Shown in pieces: positions 36,016 through 47,939 of a DNA stretch of 64,000 bases (position 1 is its first letter; each line of letters begins with the position of its first letter). The DNA is from Siphlonurus alternatus (taxonomy: Eukaryota > Arthropoda > Insecta > Ephemeroptera > Siphlonuridae): contig OX463784.1 in assembly GCA_949825025.1 (NCBI GenBank), positions 16,039,283 through 16,103,282 of the forward strand. Reading direction: 5' to 3'. A model generated the notes under the pieces. The model was not told the DNA's origin, did no database searches, and saw nothing but the letters and a program-made list of their open reading frames with translations. A program made the translations under genes and the position numbers.

Positions 36016-39012
36016 CTAAATTGAGCATAATAACTTTCATTCCTATGGACAATTTACAATATTATAAAGTCCTTTTCAGCATTATCCTAAAACATTGCAT
36101 ACTATATTATTAGCTGTTCATAATGGCATGGTGTTGAAGTTACTACCCGAATCACGAAAATGTCACTATAGATCATAAAGGTCACTTCTAACATTAATGT
36201 ACACTTAAATTGACATTTAAAATAAAGTAGCTTTTGTTTACTTTACATGTGGGTAACGACTCGTGTCGATGGTGACTATTTTTAGTGCTATTTGCACGTT
36301 AGAAACTATGTGATAATTACTTAATTTATTACAAAATACCTCAATTATATTATGATAGTAATATCTGGAATTCATAGTACTGACCATGATATATTATTAT
36401 ATAAAAACTTATTTGTCTGAGAAATTTAACAAAAATTAAATACAGATTCAGATTCAGAATAGGTTTTATTCAAATTCACATAATACAAATACAGAATTAG
36501 GATTCAAAACAATTAAGTCTTATTTTATCATCTCCACCTGCGGGGTTTTACAAATTTTTTGGATTTTTTATTTTTTTATTATTTGCTTAAAAATAGAAAT
36601 TTAAAAGTCTCAAGTATTCCACAGTGTTCTTAGTTCAATTTGTTGATCCACTTATTGCACACAAAATAATATTTTAAATTTGTTTTAATTGATTTAATTA
36701 ATTGAGTAAAAAAATTAAATATCGCCTTGCGCTTTGACAACTTGTATAGCATATAAATCAAACGGGTTGCATATACAGAAGGGTATATGGGACTCTAGGC
36801 AGGCTCATGAAGTTTTATAGCACCATGGTGAGATCAAAACAGTCAATGAAGATTAATAAAATTGTTTTAGTGTACAATCTTAAATAGTTAAAAAGGAACA
36901 CTGGATATATACGCTTACACGTTTCAACCATTTTTATACTAATTTATATTAATTATAATGATTATAGACTTGATTATACCATCTATAAGTCTAATTCCAG
37001 TTACGTTTTTCATTTTCAAGAAATTTCTTGTTGACTTACTTATTTTTTTATTATATTTATAAATTAAAAGAACGTTCATCAATAGTACATAATATTATTA
37101 TAAATATAAATATTTTTATTACATAATGACACTTAAATTACACTAGCATTACATTGCAAGCACACTGTAATTTTGCTTGAAAAATTATTTATCCTACGAG
37201 AAATTACTAATTAATTATAAAGATAATTAAAATATAAAATGAGACTGCTGTTTTTCTCGACAAATTCTCGTAGAAAAAAAATGTAACTTTTAATTTACAT
37301 TCCATTACATATGTATACTTTACTGTGTAAATAGTTAATAACATTACATGCGCCTGAGCATCTAAGAATAAGAGCTTAGAATAATTATGAGGACCTAATA
37401 AAAATATTAAAAATTAAATAATTCAATATATTTCAATTTTAAATTCAACCACTGATTTCTCGAGGACATGCATCGAAAAATAATTTTTCTTGGTCTTTAA
37501 ACTTAAATAATTTGGGATTGGAAAAAGTTTTATTGTAATAAAAAATTTGTTGTCTCTGTATTATAATAATGCTAAAAAAATGTGTTTATTACTCTTATTT
37601 TGTATTGTAATTTAAGCAGTAAGTACAGCAAATTTAGTTTTAATTTGCCATCATGCGTAAGGATGTATGTGGATAAACCAAATTCCCTGGCAAAGAGGAT
37701 CGAACAAAGATTTTTTAATGTTTTGTAAGAACTGTCCATGAAAAGCAGAAAAATATGAAAGGAATAATATATAATTTATAAGTTTTATGATTTATTAAAC
37801 CATTTTCCCATTCATATCAATACAATACAACGAAAAATTTAGTTTTAAAAATTTAATATAATAATTTTAATAGCAGCAAAATTTGTAAAAAACATTAAAA
37901 GTTATCATTTGATTTATTTATTAAATAAATCATAATTTATTAATGTTTTTAATTTTTTAAATCGGTTAAAATTAAATTCTGTATTTAGAGTCATAACAAC
38001 CAACGTATTTTATTAATTTTTTATTCAAATAAAAATAAATTACAAAAAATAGTTTTGATTAAGTTGAAGTATTACGAATAACGTAACTAGAAGCTGTGCA
38101 TACTCATTTTTTACTTCGAACCTTCGAACGATGCGAGCAATTTAATTGAGCACTAATTTAAATATATTGATTTTGTTAGTAAACAATACTGCTCTAATTG
38201 TATTACAATTAAACATAATTGTATTGTAAGTATATGCCAAATATGCCAAAGAATTAATACTACATAACACATATAAATTCTTTGTATATACACTCCCGTA
38301 TACACCTCCGGGCAATTGTTATGCATAGTATCACGCAGTTTATGTGGATTTTGTTTTGTAACTGCATGAAGTAAAAATGATTACACATTAAAAAATAAAA
38401 CGAGCAAAATAGGAAGCCAATATGAACCATGTTATGTGAATAAATGTAATTCATAGTTAACAATAAAGTAGCTAAAAATTGAGTAAACAATTTTATTAAT
38501 GAAGCAGCAAAAACAAAATCATTTATATATTTATTTTATTTATCAAAATGGCAATGTATTTCTGATACTTTAATTCAACTAGACAACTACACTTCATTTA
38601 AAGTTTCTCTACGTCTCTCAATTCATACCTGATATTAATTAAAAATATTAAGTTCTTTTGTATTCTGTTTCAGATAATTTGTGTAAATTAAACTTTCTTC
38701 CGACCAATTTCGATATAAGGAACAGGAAGACATGGGTAAGTACCAAGTAATTGTTGTTACAGAATGTTAGACAAGAGATGATTTCGGGATTAGAAATCTT
38801 CCTCCTTAGAGAAAAAAATAACTAGGGAGTATTAGATGCGTACAGTATATCTCACAAGCACTGTGATAAACCCTTTCCTTACAAATTTTCTGGTGATTGA
38901 TTTTATCAACACCATGTACAAAATCGACTGTACTTATTGTTAAAGTACACGAGCTGAAATAAAACAAAGTTGAAAAGAAATTAATTTTTTTCCTTTATAT
39001 TTTTTTATTGCA
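36015..39012. other. AT-rich intronic sequence
   Basis: No gene recognised. Near 36446-36480 the minus strand reads TTGAATAAAACCTATTCTGA with GAATCT repeats, probably another LINE tail. Confidence 0.6.
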
Positions 39013-40110
39013 TACTAAAAACAAGGAAACCAAGGTTGTTAAGTTTAGAAGAGGCGGACCGTTATGCAAAAACGATGAAATTTATTGTGACGGTCAAAAG
39101 ATTGAATTTCTAAATTCATTTAAATATCTTGGCATATATAATACTTCAAATGACAGGGCATTCTTTTTCTAAACATATAACAGAAAGATGTAAGAACGCT
39201 ATCACTGTTATGTACACTATCTCAGGTCTGTCTGGTCTATCCGTCAAAACAGGGCTCAAACTATTCAATTTAAAAGTCGCCCCTGTGGCTACTTATGGTA
39301 TTGAAATTGTATGGCCTCATTTATCTGTATCCGATTTTGATAAATTAGAATCAGTAAAAGCCATGTTTGTTAAAAGATTACTGTGTCTGTCAAAATTTAC
39401 CGAAACTAGACTGACCTATAAACTGATAGATTCCAATTATTTTATTACAGAAATCAAAGAAATGTTTAAACTTCCAACGACAGATCAATATTCCAATTTT
39501 ATAGCTGTCAGGAATCAAAAAGCTCAGGATATTAATCCTGAGTTTTACAGCACTGATGCTATGACATGTAAACATTGGTGTCTGCCCCAATTGGATAGAT
39601 CCAATGTTAGAAATGTCTTAACTCGCCAGGCTGTTCACGGCTTCCACCATCTAATTTGTAAATCTTCTGGTTATCATAAAGCTGAACAATCTTGTGTATG
39701 TAAATTATGTAATGAATATTGTAGCCAATATCATTTAAATATCTGTAAATCTAGAATTAAGCCTATCAGCGATTATGCCAGGGGAGATTTCATATAGTCT
39801 ATAGATTTTGAATAGCAATGAAGCAATAAGTTTTTTATTCTATCTATTTTCTATGTCATATTTTGTTTTATATATGTGATTATATATATGATATATTATT
39901 ATTATGATGTAACAGGCTGTTAGTATCATCTGTTATTTTATTTTATATTGTTTTATTATCATTTTCTATTGTTCTATTATTCTGTAACTATTATATATGT
40001 TTTGTATGTATGTTTTATGTGTTCTATTGTAATGTTTTTCTATAATGTATGTTTCTAGTGCTGTTAATATGTACACTTTCTGTGTTTAATAAAAGACTAA
40101 TAAAAAACAA
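39013..40110 (+). mobile_element. LINE reverse-transcriptase C-terminal fragment, frameshifted
   Basis: Upstream codons give VVKFRRGG and FLNSFKYLGI, the segment just after RT motif C. After a frameshift near 39140-39155 a 222-codon ORF continues (39129-39797): GHSFSKHITERC, LKLFNLKVAPVATYGIEIVW, KAMFVKRLLCLSKFTETRLTYKL, HGFHHLIC and a terminal CVCKLC...H...C cluster. This order is typical of the C terminus of a common arthropod non-LTR family. The 3' UTR ends with AATAAAAGACTAATAAAAAA. It is 5'-truncated and dead, inside the presumed PKC first intron, opposite to the gene. Confidence 0.85.
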
Positions 40111-42691
40111 TAAAGTACGTGTGCCTAGCAATTTATATGCACTGTATTGTTACTGTATAAATCTTGCGTTCTTTGACAACTACCTTGAAGATATATTACG
40201 TATTAAAATTATGTCTCACCACCTCTAAGTATAGCTGAGGTATGTTATGTCATAAAACTCAACATTAGCCAATTAAAGGACCTTTAAGAGGATTGTTAAA
40301 CGAGAGAACCCTGAGCTATTCGTCTATTTATTACATACAGGATGTATTACGAAAAACATTGTGACGAATTCATAACTTATGTATGAAGTCATTCGAGTTA
40401 TGCATTATGTCATAATGTTATTTTAATTATAAATGAGGCGTAAGTAAAATTATGAAGAAATCATAATTATGATATATTTGTTAATTTTGCATTGAATTTG
40501 TAACAAAATAATATTATATAATAATTTATATATACTTTTATTAAATCTTTCAGCAGTAGAAACAGACACAAGAGAGACTATATATTGGGTAAATAGAAAC
40601 TGTTGCAAAAACAATGTAATAATTATAAAGTGTCTATAGAATAGATATTCACCTAATAATCCAAGATAAGATTTGGTTGCATAATTACGAGTAATTATTC
40701 ATAATAATGTTAAGTAATGAAAATGCAAAACGCCAACATTGATGGTTTGTTTAAAATTGAACTTATAAGAGATTGGCATAATTTACTGCATACATTTATA
40801 TTATATTAAATTTGATGTTCTGTAGACATTCGATTAATAATTTGCAGTTAAATATTAAATTAATGATCTAGCTAAATAAATTAATAAGCTGTAAATTTAA
40901 ATTTTAATACATATATATAATCGATTAAACTTAAAATCCATTAGGCATGTATATAATAATTATATAAAGTTACTATAATAAATATACTGCTAGTTTGCTG
41001 CATCATACACATTCCAGTAGAGCACTAGTTTTTTTTTTTTTTTAATATTATTATTTTTTAATTAACCTACTATCTTGACTTTTTATTAATTTTTTCACCT
41101 TAAGCTCTCGATAAATTTCAAATTGATCTGAATAAATAAATAAATAACTATAATAATAGCCTACTAGCTGTTTTGAAAACACCAATCACGATATATAGTT
41201 TTATTATTATGCTGTTTTTATATCGTTTTGATATTAAGAATGATAAACTTCAATGCAATGTGTAAAACTATAATAATATTGTAGATGTCGAATGACTCGT
41301 TAATATTATAAATATCAAATGTGTAGTGGGAAATTTGCAAACCAAATAATCAAAATAACATTTCACTTCCGGGCTTATTGTTCTGTCCGAATTCTCAGTG
41401 TGACAATAAGAAATCGTGCGATTAAATTAGAATAATAATGACTCACAAGGTGCATACCAAAATACTTTATAAAGCCGCTTTTATTTCATAGAAGCATATT
41501 AATTTTATCATAATTAATATATTTCTGAAAAATATTAAATTACACCTTCAAAAATGTTGGTAGAACAATTATTCTTGCGTTGTTTTCCATTGTCTCTTAA
41601 AAGAAAGTGTAAATATCCGGTTTTGATGCTAATGATATCCATTGCCATTGTTTATTTCTTTGAAATTGTATTTTTTACTGTCAGTTTAGAATTGTCAAAT
41701 TACAATCAAAACAGGCCCAATAAAAAAAAAAATGTATGGAGCTCATAATACTTAGTTCTAATAATTAATTTTTAGATGCTTGAAGCTGAAATAAAGCGCC
41801 GTAAGCAGAATTGTAAATAACCTTAAATGTATATATTATTGATTAACGATGTCATAAAAGTTTATCATGTTTTCTTTTATCATTTATTATTTAATTTGCA
41901 TAAATTTGCTGAGTAAATTAAACTGCATATAAAACAATGCATGATGGTTTAAATTCCTTTGTTATAAATTGTTATAAACACTGCAAATTCTAAAAACTGG
42001 GTTCAATTTTGTTCAATATTATAAACAACCTACTGGCCTAATCCAAAGAATATAATTAGTAAATTAATTTAATTTTGAAGGATTAGAAAATAATCACGTG
42101 TTTACTCGTTTACAATTAAAACAATACATAAATAAAGAAAAGGTATTATATAAATATTTAAACTACTCGGTCATTTTTATCTTGTATTTGTGAAATTATT
42201 ATAAACATTTCTTGTGAAAATATATATTATTTAAAATATATTCAATATATAATATTTAAATACAGCAATCTAAACAGTTAAAACTGCAATGAGGTGAGAC
42301 CAGCTACATATATTTTTTAAAGTACCCATATAGCTATGTGTTTATATACAGTTATATTTTGTTTCCTGTATAATAATTGTACATTTTATTTAAACATGTA
42401 TGTGATTTATTTTATTAGTTAATTACAGGATCTATAGAACAAAATTTAATTAAAACTTATAAATTCCAGAAAAAAAACAATTGGGTGATTAATTGACAAT
42501 AACTATACACAGACCGATATGTAGTATGGGAAAAATGTACACAATCTCTAAACAATATATTTATAATATTATTTATAATTGTAAAGAGAAATATATGTAT
42601 AAACATTAACTTATAATCATATAAAAAAAATGTTTATTATAAATGTCAGTGTCATAAATATAATATACAAGAAATTAAAAATAAAAATTAC
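40111..42691. other. AT-rich sequence, nothing recognised
   Basis: No credible ORF, repeat family or RNA was identified between the LINE fragment and the polyglutamine exon. Confidence 0.6.
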
Positions 42692-42895
42692 CTCATAATA
42701 ACTAGCAGCCCTCAGTCTTTCATATGGTTGTTGTTGTTGTTGCTGTTGTTGTTGTAACAACAATTGTTGTTGTTGTTGTCTTCTTGCAGCAGCTCCAGCT
42801 GCACTGCTACTACTTCTCTTCTTAGAATGAGCACCAGTAAACATCATCTTGGTATCTTGTATCTTATCACACTCACTTCTTAGTATTATCCTCAT
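42692..42895 (-). CDS. Probable first coding exon, polyglutamine-rich; perhaps of the PKC gene
   Basis: Begins ATG at 42895, with an alternative in-frame Met-Met pair at codons 17-18, and ends at a gtaatt donor after 68 codons in phase 0. The product has KKRSSSSAAGAAARR, a Q/L run and PYERLRAASYYE. The CAA/CAG codons are mixed, so the Q run is encoded and not a pure microsatellite. The next recognised minus-strand exon (10678) starts in phase 0, so direct splicing is possible across about 32 kb (about 24 kb if the duplication is false). The link is inferred; it could start another gene. Confidence 0.5.
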
Positions 42896-43566
42896 GTATT
42901 TCTTTTTATTTATTTATATTTAAACAATAACAAGAAAATTTATATAAGTATATTTATATCACTATAGTGGAATTTTATATAAAAAAATATACACTTTTTT
43001 TTTATACACTTCACCCCTTTTTTTTTTTTCTTTGGAATATATTATCACTATAATATTATTTATCATAATAACATAAATATAGTGTTTTATTTAGTATTTA
43101 AAACTTTATCGTGAGTATATTCATTTAAGAATATTATAAAATCAGCTACTTGCTCCCTCCATTTCTCAGCTCTGAACTCGTCTTACATACTTTAGTCGCT
43201 TTAGTTCTCTCTTTCTAGCGTTAGTTCGTAGCGCGCGTCGTCGTCTATTTCTTAACATACGTCACAAGACAATTTTGGCACCACCATGCTTCTTCTTCTT
43301 CCTTCTTCTTCTTAGTTCTCTACAGTAGCGCTACTATAGACCAAATGTTCCTCTCTTTTCTATCGAGGTATAAGAAAAGCGCGCCGTCAAGTAGAAGGTA
43401 TATGAAACCAACAAGCGCTAAAACAAGTATATATAAGACACAAAAGAAAAAAAATAATAATAATTTTAAACTTTTTAATAATGGCGGGAGTATTTTAAAA
43501 TTCTGTTACTGTCACACGTGTGGCCGCGCGTAGAGACCTTCTTGTCGTATATCGTATATATTCAGA
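42896..43566 (-). promoter_or_regulatory. Probable 5' UTR and promoter region of the polyQ exon
   Basis: 43140-43420 is GC-richer and CpG-containing (GTAGCGCGCGTCGTCGTC) with pyrimidine-rich stretches, unlike its surroundings and directly upstream of the minus-strand ATG. No precise start element can be fixed. Confidence 0.35.
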
Positions 43567-43893
43567 AATGGAGTAACGACATTAAAATTTTTTATAGCAG
43601 AAATGGATAGAGGATGAAAAGTTAGGTTACTCTGATTTTTTTTTTTCAGATTTTTTAGGGACCGGGAAGTATTGCTAAAAAGTTTTGGCGAGGTCGGGTT
43701 CGAATCCACGTCCCTTTTGGGTCCTATCTTTTATTAAGAGAGGCGGCAAGTCGAGGCGGCACTTTTTCTGCACTTTCAATAATTTTTAATAAATAGTTGC
43801 CGGACTCTAAAAAATCTGAAAAAAATCACAGTAGCATAACTTTGCACCCTCTATCTATTTCTGTAATAAAAAAATTGAGGTCAGTACTCCATT
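43567..43893. mobile_element. CRE-type foldback element, copy A
   Basis: Inverted ends AATGGAGTAACGACATTAAA and GAGGTCAGTACTCCATT, then AGAAATGGATAGAGG and CCTCTATCTATTTCT, then AGATTTTTTAGGGACCGG and its complement. The centre holds GGTTCGAATCC. ORFs across it are arm translations. Confidence 0.8.
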
Positions 43894-44268
43894 TGATAAA
43901 AATTTTCAGAGCTTCATCATGCATGAGAGGTGTGGTAAAGTTATCGTCATAATAAACACGGGAGATGTGGCGCTAATTACCCAAATTTCATGAAGCTTTG
44001 AAATTTTCGACAAATTTCTGACTATATTATACGTCACGGGGTCTCTGATGGAGGGAAGACGATTGAGACAATGGTTCTCCACTACATAACATCACTCCAA
44101 TGGGAAATAATATGATTCATCCCCCGCAATTCATCAACTTTCAAATCATGCCCTGTGCGCTTGCATTGGGCAACGCGTATTGAAATTTGTTTTACGATTA
44201 TTATTATTATTATTATTTTTTAATAAAAGTCAAAGTGCTACAAAATATATAATTGTCTTGTACGGTCA

Positions 44269-44269
<1 letters not shown>

Positions 44270-44353
<84 letters not shown>
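44270..44353. repeat. (AT)n microsatellite
   Basis: About 80 bp of TA dinucleotides; both-strand Tyr-Ile ORFs are artefacts. Confidence 0.97.
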
Positions 44354-44357
<4 letters not shown>

Positions 44358-44495
44358 TCTTTTAGAAAAATCCATGTACAAAAAATGTAAGCATACACTG
44401 CATTGATATAATTTTGTTACAATATATATTATGCTGGACTAACAGCGTCTCTATATTATAGCTCGAATCTCTCTCGACTTTTAAGTGTAATATGT

Positions 44496-44802
44496 AATGG
44501 AGTATCGACCTCCATTATTTTTATTGCAGAAATGGATAGAGGGTGCAAAGTTGATTTTTTTCATATTTTTTTTGAGCCCGAGAAGTATTTTTAAAAAAAT
44601 ATTGAAATATCTTTTTGTGACGTCACGAGGCGGCAGGTCCTACCTTTTTCTTAAGGAGCGGCGTCTCTTGATCGACGTCACGAAAAGAACTTTCAATAAT
44701 TTTTTAAAAATAGTTTCCGGTCTCAAAAAAATCAGGGTAGCATAACTTTGCACGCCCTATCCATTTCTGCAATAAAAAAAAAATTAAGGTCGGTACTCCA
44801 TT
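44496..44802. mobile_element. CRE-type foldback element, copy B
   Basis: Ends AATGGAGTATCGACCTCCA and TCGGTACTCCATT, inner TGCAGAAATGGATAGAGGG arms, centre with GTGACGTCACGAGG and GACGTCACG. Same family as copy A, only 600 bp away. Confidence 0.85.
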
Positions 44803-46411
44803 ATTCTAATATTTAAAAGAGGTTGGTAATGCATTAATTAGTAAAAAATATAGGGCACATAAATATTTGAAGTAAATAAGTGCATTAGGTTCGTATTTTT
44901 TTTTTTTTTTTTAGTTGCATGAGTATAAAATATATCACACAAAATGTGTCTGTATACGTCATAAAAATAAATATTGTATTTTTCCTATATATATCAACTA
45001 AAATTTACAACGTTTGCAATTGTATAATTGTAAAATATATATACGTGGTTACGTATAAATACAGCAGTTGTTTGGAATATACCATGATGGCATGACGTAT
45101 AACGATTGACTTTTTTTTTATGAAAAAAATATAATTTTATATAATTTTTATTCATATTATATTTTATAATTAAATATAATATATTATTTGTTTAATTCCG
45201 TAATGAAATTTAATTATATTTCAACTATATATTTTTGTTATTCCTTGCTGAACTATGATCTGAGTTTTAATAGGCCCATAATCGTAAATGATTTGACATG
45301 CCCCTGTAATGTATACAACTTTTTAAGCAGCAAAAGATAATTTATTAATTTCTGTTAAAACGTTTGTCAGTGTTGTCGTTTTAATTGCGTCATTGTACTA
45401 TAACACTGAAAAATTAAAATAAGAAACCTTAATTTAATTTGCAATGTGAAACTGTTTGATAAAGTTGAATTTAGTTATATTTAATATTATATGAACACAT
45501 TGAGTTTCTAAAATTATATATATTTTCTTTCCTCAAATCTGTACTGTTGAATGTGTTTTTACATAATATGACATAATTTCTTTAAATATAATATTATATA
45601 CTAATTAATGCACTTTTGATGAATATTTTATCTTGGAGTTAAACACTTTATAAATATATTACAAAATGTATAACAATTTTGCTAGTGTATATAATTTCCA
45701 AAAACTTTCAAGCGATATTTTGGCTATTATTAAGTTTTTAAGAATTTGAGAGTATTTAATATCAAGTTGACTTTTTATATAAATGATTTAAATTTAAGCT
45801 ACATCATCATAGCATATATGCCTATTGCCTATCCTAGCTCCATTCTGTAGGTTAGGAATCTATGTCATTAAGAAAAAAGTTTGGAGAGGGTAATTTATTT
45901 TTTTTATTAAAAATCATTGTATTTGTTTTAAATATACACATGTCACAAGATTTCTAACATACTTTTTTTTTTTACTAAAATCCTCAAACAAACTCATTTC
46001 TATCCAAAGTCAAAATATATTTTTATTATATTTATTATCTCTTTGTAGTTTTTGTTTTGTTTTATTATTTAAGAGCACATATCTTTATTCCAACATTTTT
46101 TTTTCTTATTTAAAAAATAAAATAAAAACATTTATTCAAAATTGTGTCATATGAATATTTAATTTATATTTTAAAAGTGAAAACAAATAATAAAAACAAA
46201 AAACAAATAAATTTAAACTGCTTTTATTAAAATACTTTAGTTTTAGTTGCTGTATATTTTTGTTAAATGAGGTCCGAAATATTTGAATTTATTTATTGTT
46301 TACTTTATAAGTTTACTATATTGTATTTTTTTTTTTTTTTTTTTAATTTAAATTATTTCTAGAGAGTCCACATAGATGTATGTCATCTCAGTATAGGAAT
46401 GGCGTACAATG
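44803..46411. other. Intergenic AT-rich sequence
   Basis: Nothing recognisable beyond homopolymer runs. Confidence 0.6.
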
Positions 46412-46508
46412 TTACACATCCAACAGTAAAATCATCTCCTTGCTCTCATGAATCTCCTTGTCATCGTAGAGTAGTAGTTTCAGCTCTGTCATCACAACCA
46501 AACTAGAG
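46412..46508 (-). CDS. Possible terminal exon, unidentified
   Basis: After a good acceptor (tttgttgcag) the frame SSLVVMTELKLLLYDD, then KEIHESKEMILLLDV runs to a stop at 46412-46414. It is GC-richer than its surroundings. It would need a preceding phase-2 exon, which RanBP3 does not offer; spliced to the GTACGT donor at 47669 it would stop at once (Leu-stop). Could be a 3' UTR exon or a relic. Confidence 0.25.
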
Positions 46509-46728
46509 CTGCAACAAAAGTCAATACTGCGGTCAGAGACGTAGCCAAGGAAAAATTTAGAGGGAGTTTTTTCTCTTGGGGGTGAGAGGACGGGGTCAGT
46601 TAGAAGTGGGTGGGGGAAAAGTGAACCCAGTACCCACCTACAGCATTGAATTTTTTCCTATACTACTACTCCCCTTCCCACCCGAGTAACAACACAAAAC
46701 AAGCTATAGTGAGGATGAATATGATATA

Positions 46729-47328
46729 CAGTAAAAACTTGTTATTACGTAAAGTCAAGGGACCCAGGAAATTGAGTTTACCTTATATTGAGTACACCTT
46801 ATATCAAGTTTTTCCTATACCTGCAATACTAGTTATTTTTTACGGGATCTTTACTCCGTTACTCAATATTGAGTTTTTACCTTATAACAAGTTACATAAT
46901 AACTAGAGCGCGGAAAAAAGTCACATTTTTTTGGAAAAGTCTACAAAAAAGTCACTTTTTTTTTTTAGAAAATGCAGCAAAAAGGCGTTTCAAAAGTGCT
47001 ATTTAAAAGTTTTATTTTTTTATATTTCTTTACACAGACTTTCCTTACACAGACTGAAGTCTTTGTTTCTTTACTTCCTTTTTTTTTGACAATATGAAGA
47101 AAAGAGCTAAAATGCACTAAAAATGTGTCAAAAAGTCACAAAAAGTCATCTTTTGCGAAAATAGTCTCAAAAAACAAAAATTGTCTAAATAGTCTTTTTT
47201 TATATAGGCTCATTTTAATCCACTTCCGGAGATCGGTGGACATCTTAAATGACAACAAAATAGTCCTCATGTGCACAGATAGGCAAAATGACTTTTTTCC
47301 GCGCTCTAATAATAACAAGTTTTTACTG
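46729..47328. mobile_element. TA-flanked pogo-like MITE with a nested insertion
   Basis: Ends CAGTAAAAACTTGTTATTA and TAATAACAAGTTTTTACTG are inverted and flanked by TA, as in Tc1/mariner/pogo elements. Without the insertion at 46904-47308 it is about 195 bp and matches an inverted relative at 52856-53018. Confidence 0.75.
46904..47308. mobile_element. Nested TIR element, TAGAGCGCGGAAAAAAGTCA
   Basis: Perfect 20-bp terminal inverted repeats bracket 405 bp rich in AAAAGTCAC and GACTTTT motifs. It sits close to the right end of the pogo-like MITE. The overlapping ORFs on both strands are not credible genes. Confidence 0.75.
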
Positions 47329-47645
47329 TATATCATGTTGGGAAGGAGTAATAAAAAATTAATTGTCTTAAAATTCAAGAGTTTCATTCTAATTTCTATG
47401 ATTTTTTTTTCTATGGATGTATGCCATATTCTGAGTAGTCTAACTTGATTGTATCTGCTCTGAATTTAGGCTACAGTATTTTAACTAATACAATATACTC
47501 TTATTCAACTTGTTTTCAATATAAAACATAAATTATAAATAAACATCACTAAACTTGCTTACACACATTGTCTGATCTAATTGCAATGTCCCTAGAATAC
47601 CTAGCAACAAATTCTAAAGGAATCGGGTACTAGTAACGTGTCTTT

Positions 47646-47939
47646 TCAAGTAGAACTTGAGCCACGTACCTCCACATCTTGACCGTCCTCCGAATGTTCT
47701 GACCCTGATGTCGGGGGTGCCGAGCCTTGGCTGCTACGCCCCTTCTTGATGGAAGGTTCCGTGCCTGGGAAGGATGAGGACTCGAGTCCCGACCTTGCCT
47801 CTTCCACTGCTGCCTCGGGCTGAGGGGAGCCTGGGGAGCTGGGGGAGGGGCAGTCGGAGGTAGGAGGAGCGCGAGAACGCTGGCTGGCAACTCGTCGCTC
47901 CAGCGCTGTGTGCAGGTTCTCTGCCTCTTTTACCGTTGC
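47646..47939 (-). CDS. RanBP3: RanBP3 last coding exon
   Basis: Phase 0 after ttgcaag. ATVKEAENLHTALERRVASQ is the final RanBD helix (human has a YAALHHRI equivalent), followed by a Ser/Pro/Glu-rich acidic tail to TGA at 47648-47646. A strong donor-like GAG|gtacgt (exon end 47670) lies 24 nt before the stop. Confidence 0.88.
   Translation of the reverse strand, partial: ATVKEAENLHTALERRVASQRSRAPPTSDCPSPSSPGSPQPEAAVEEARSGLESSSFPGTEPSIKKGRSSQGSAPPTSGSEHSEDGQDVEVRGSSST

Noticed and set aside
44180..44398. ORFs on both strands with Tyr-Ile repeats
   Set aside because: (AT)n microsatellite translation.
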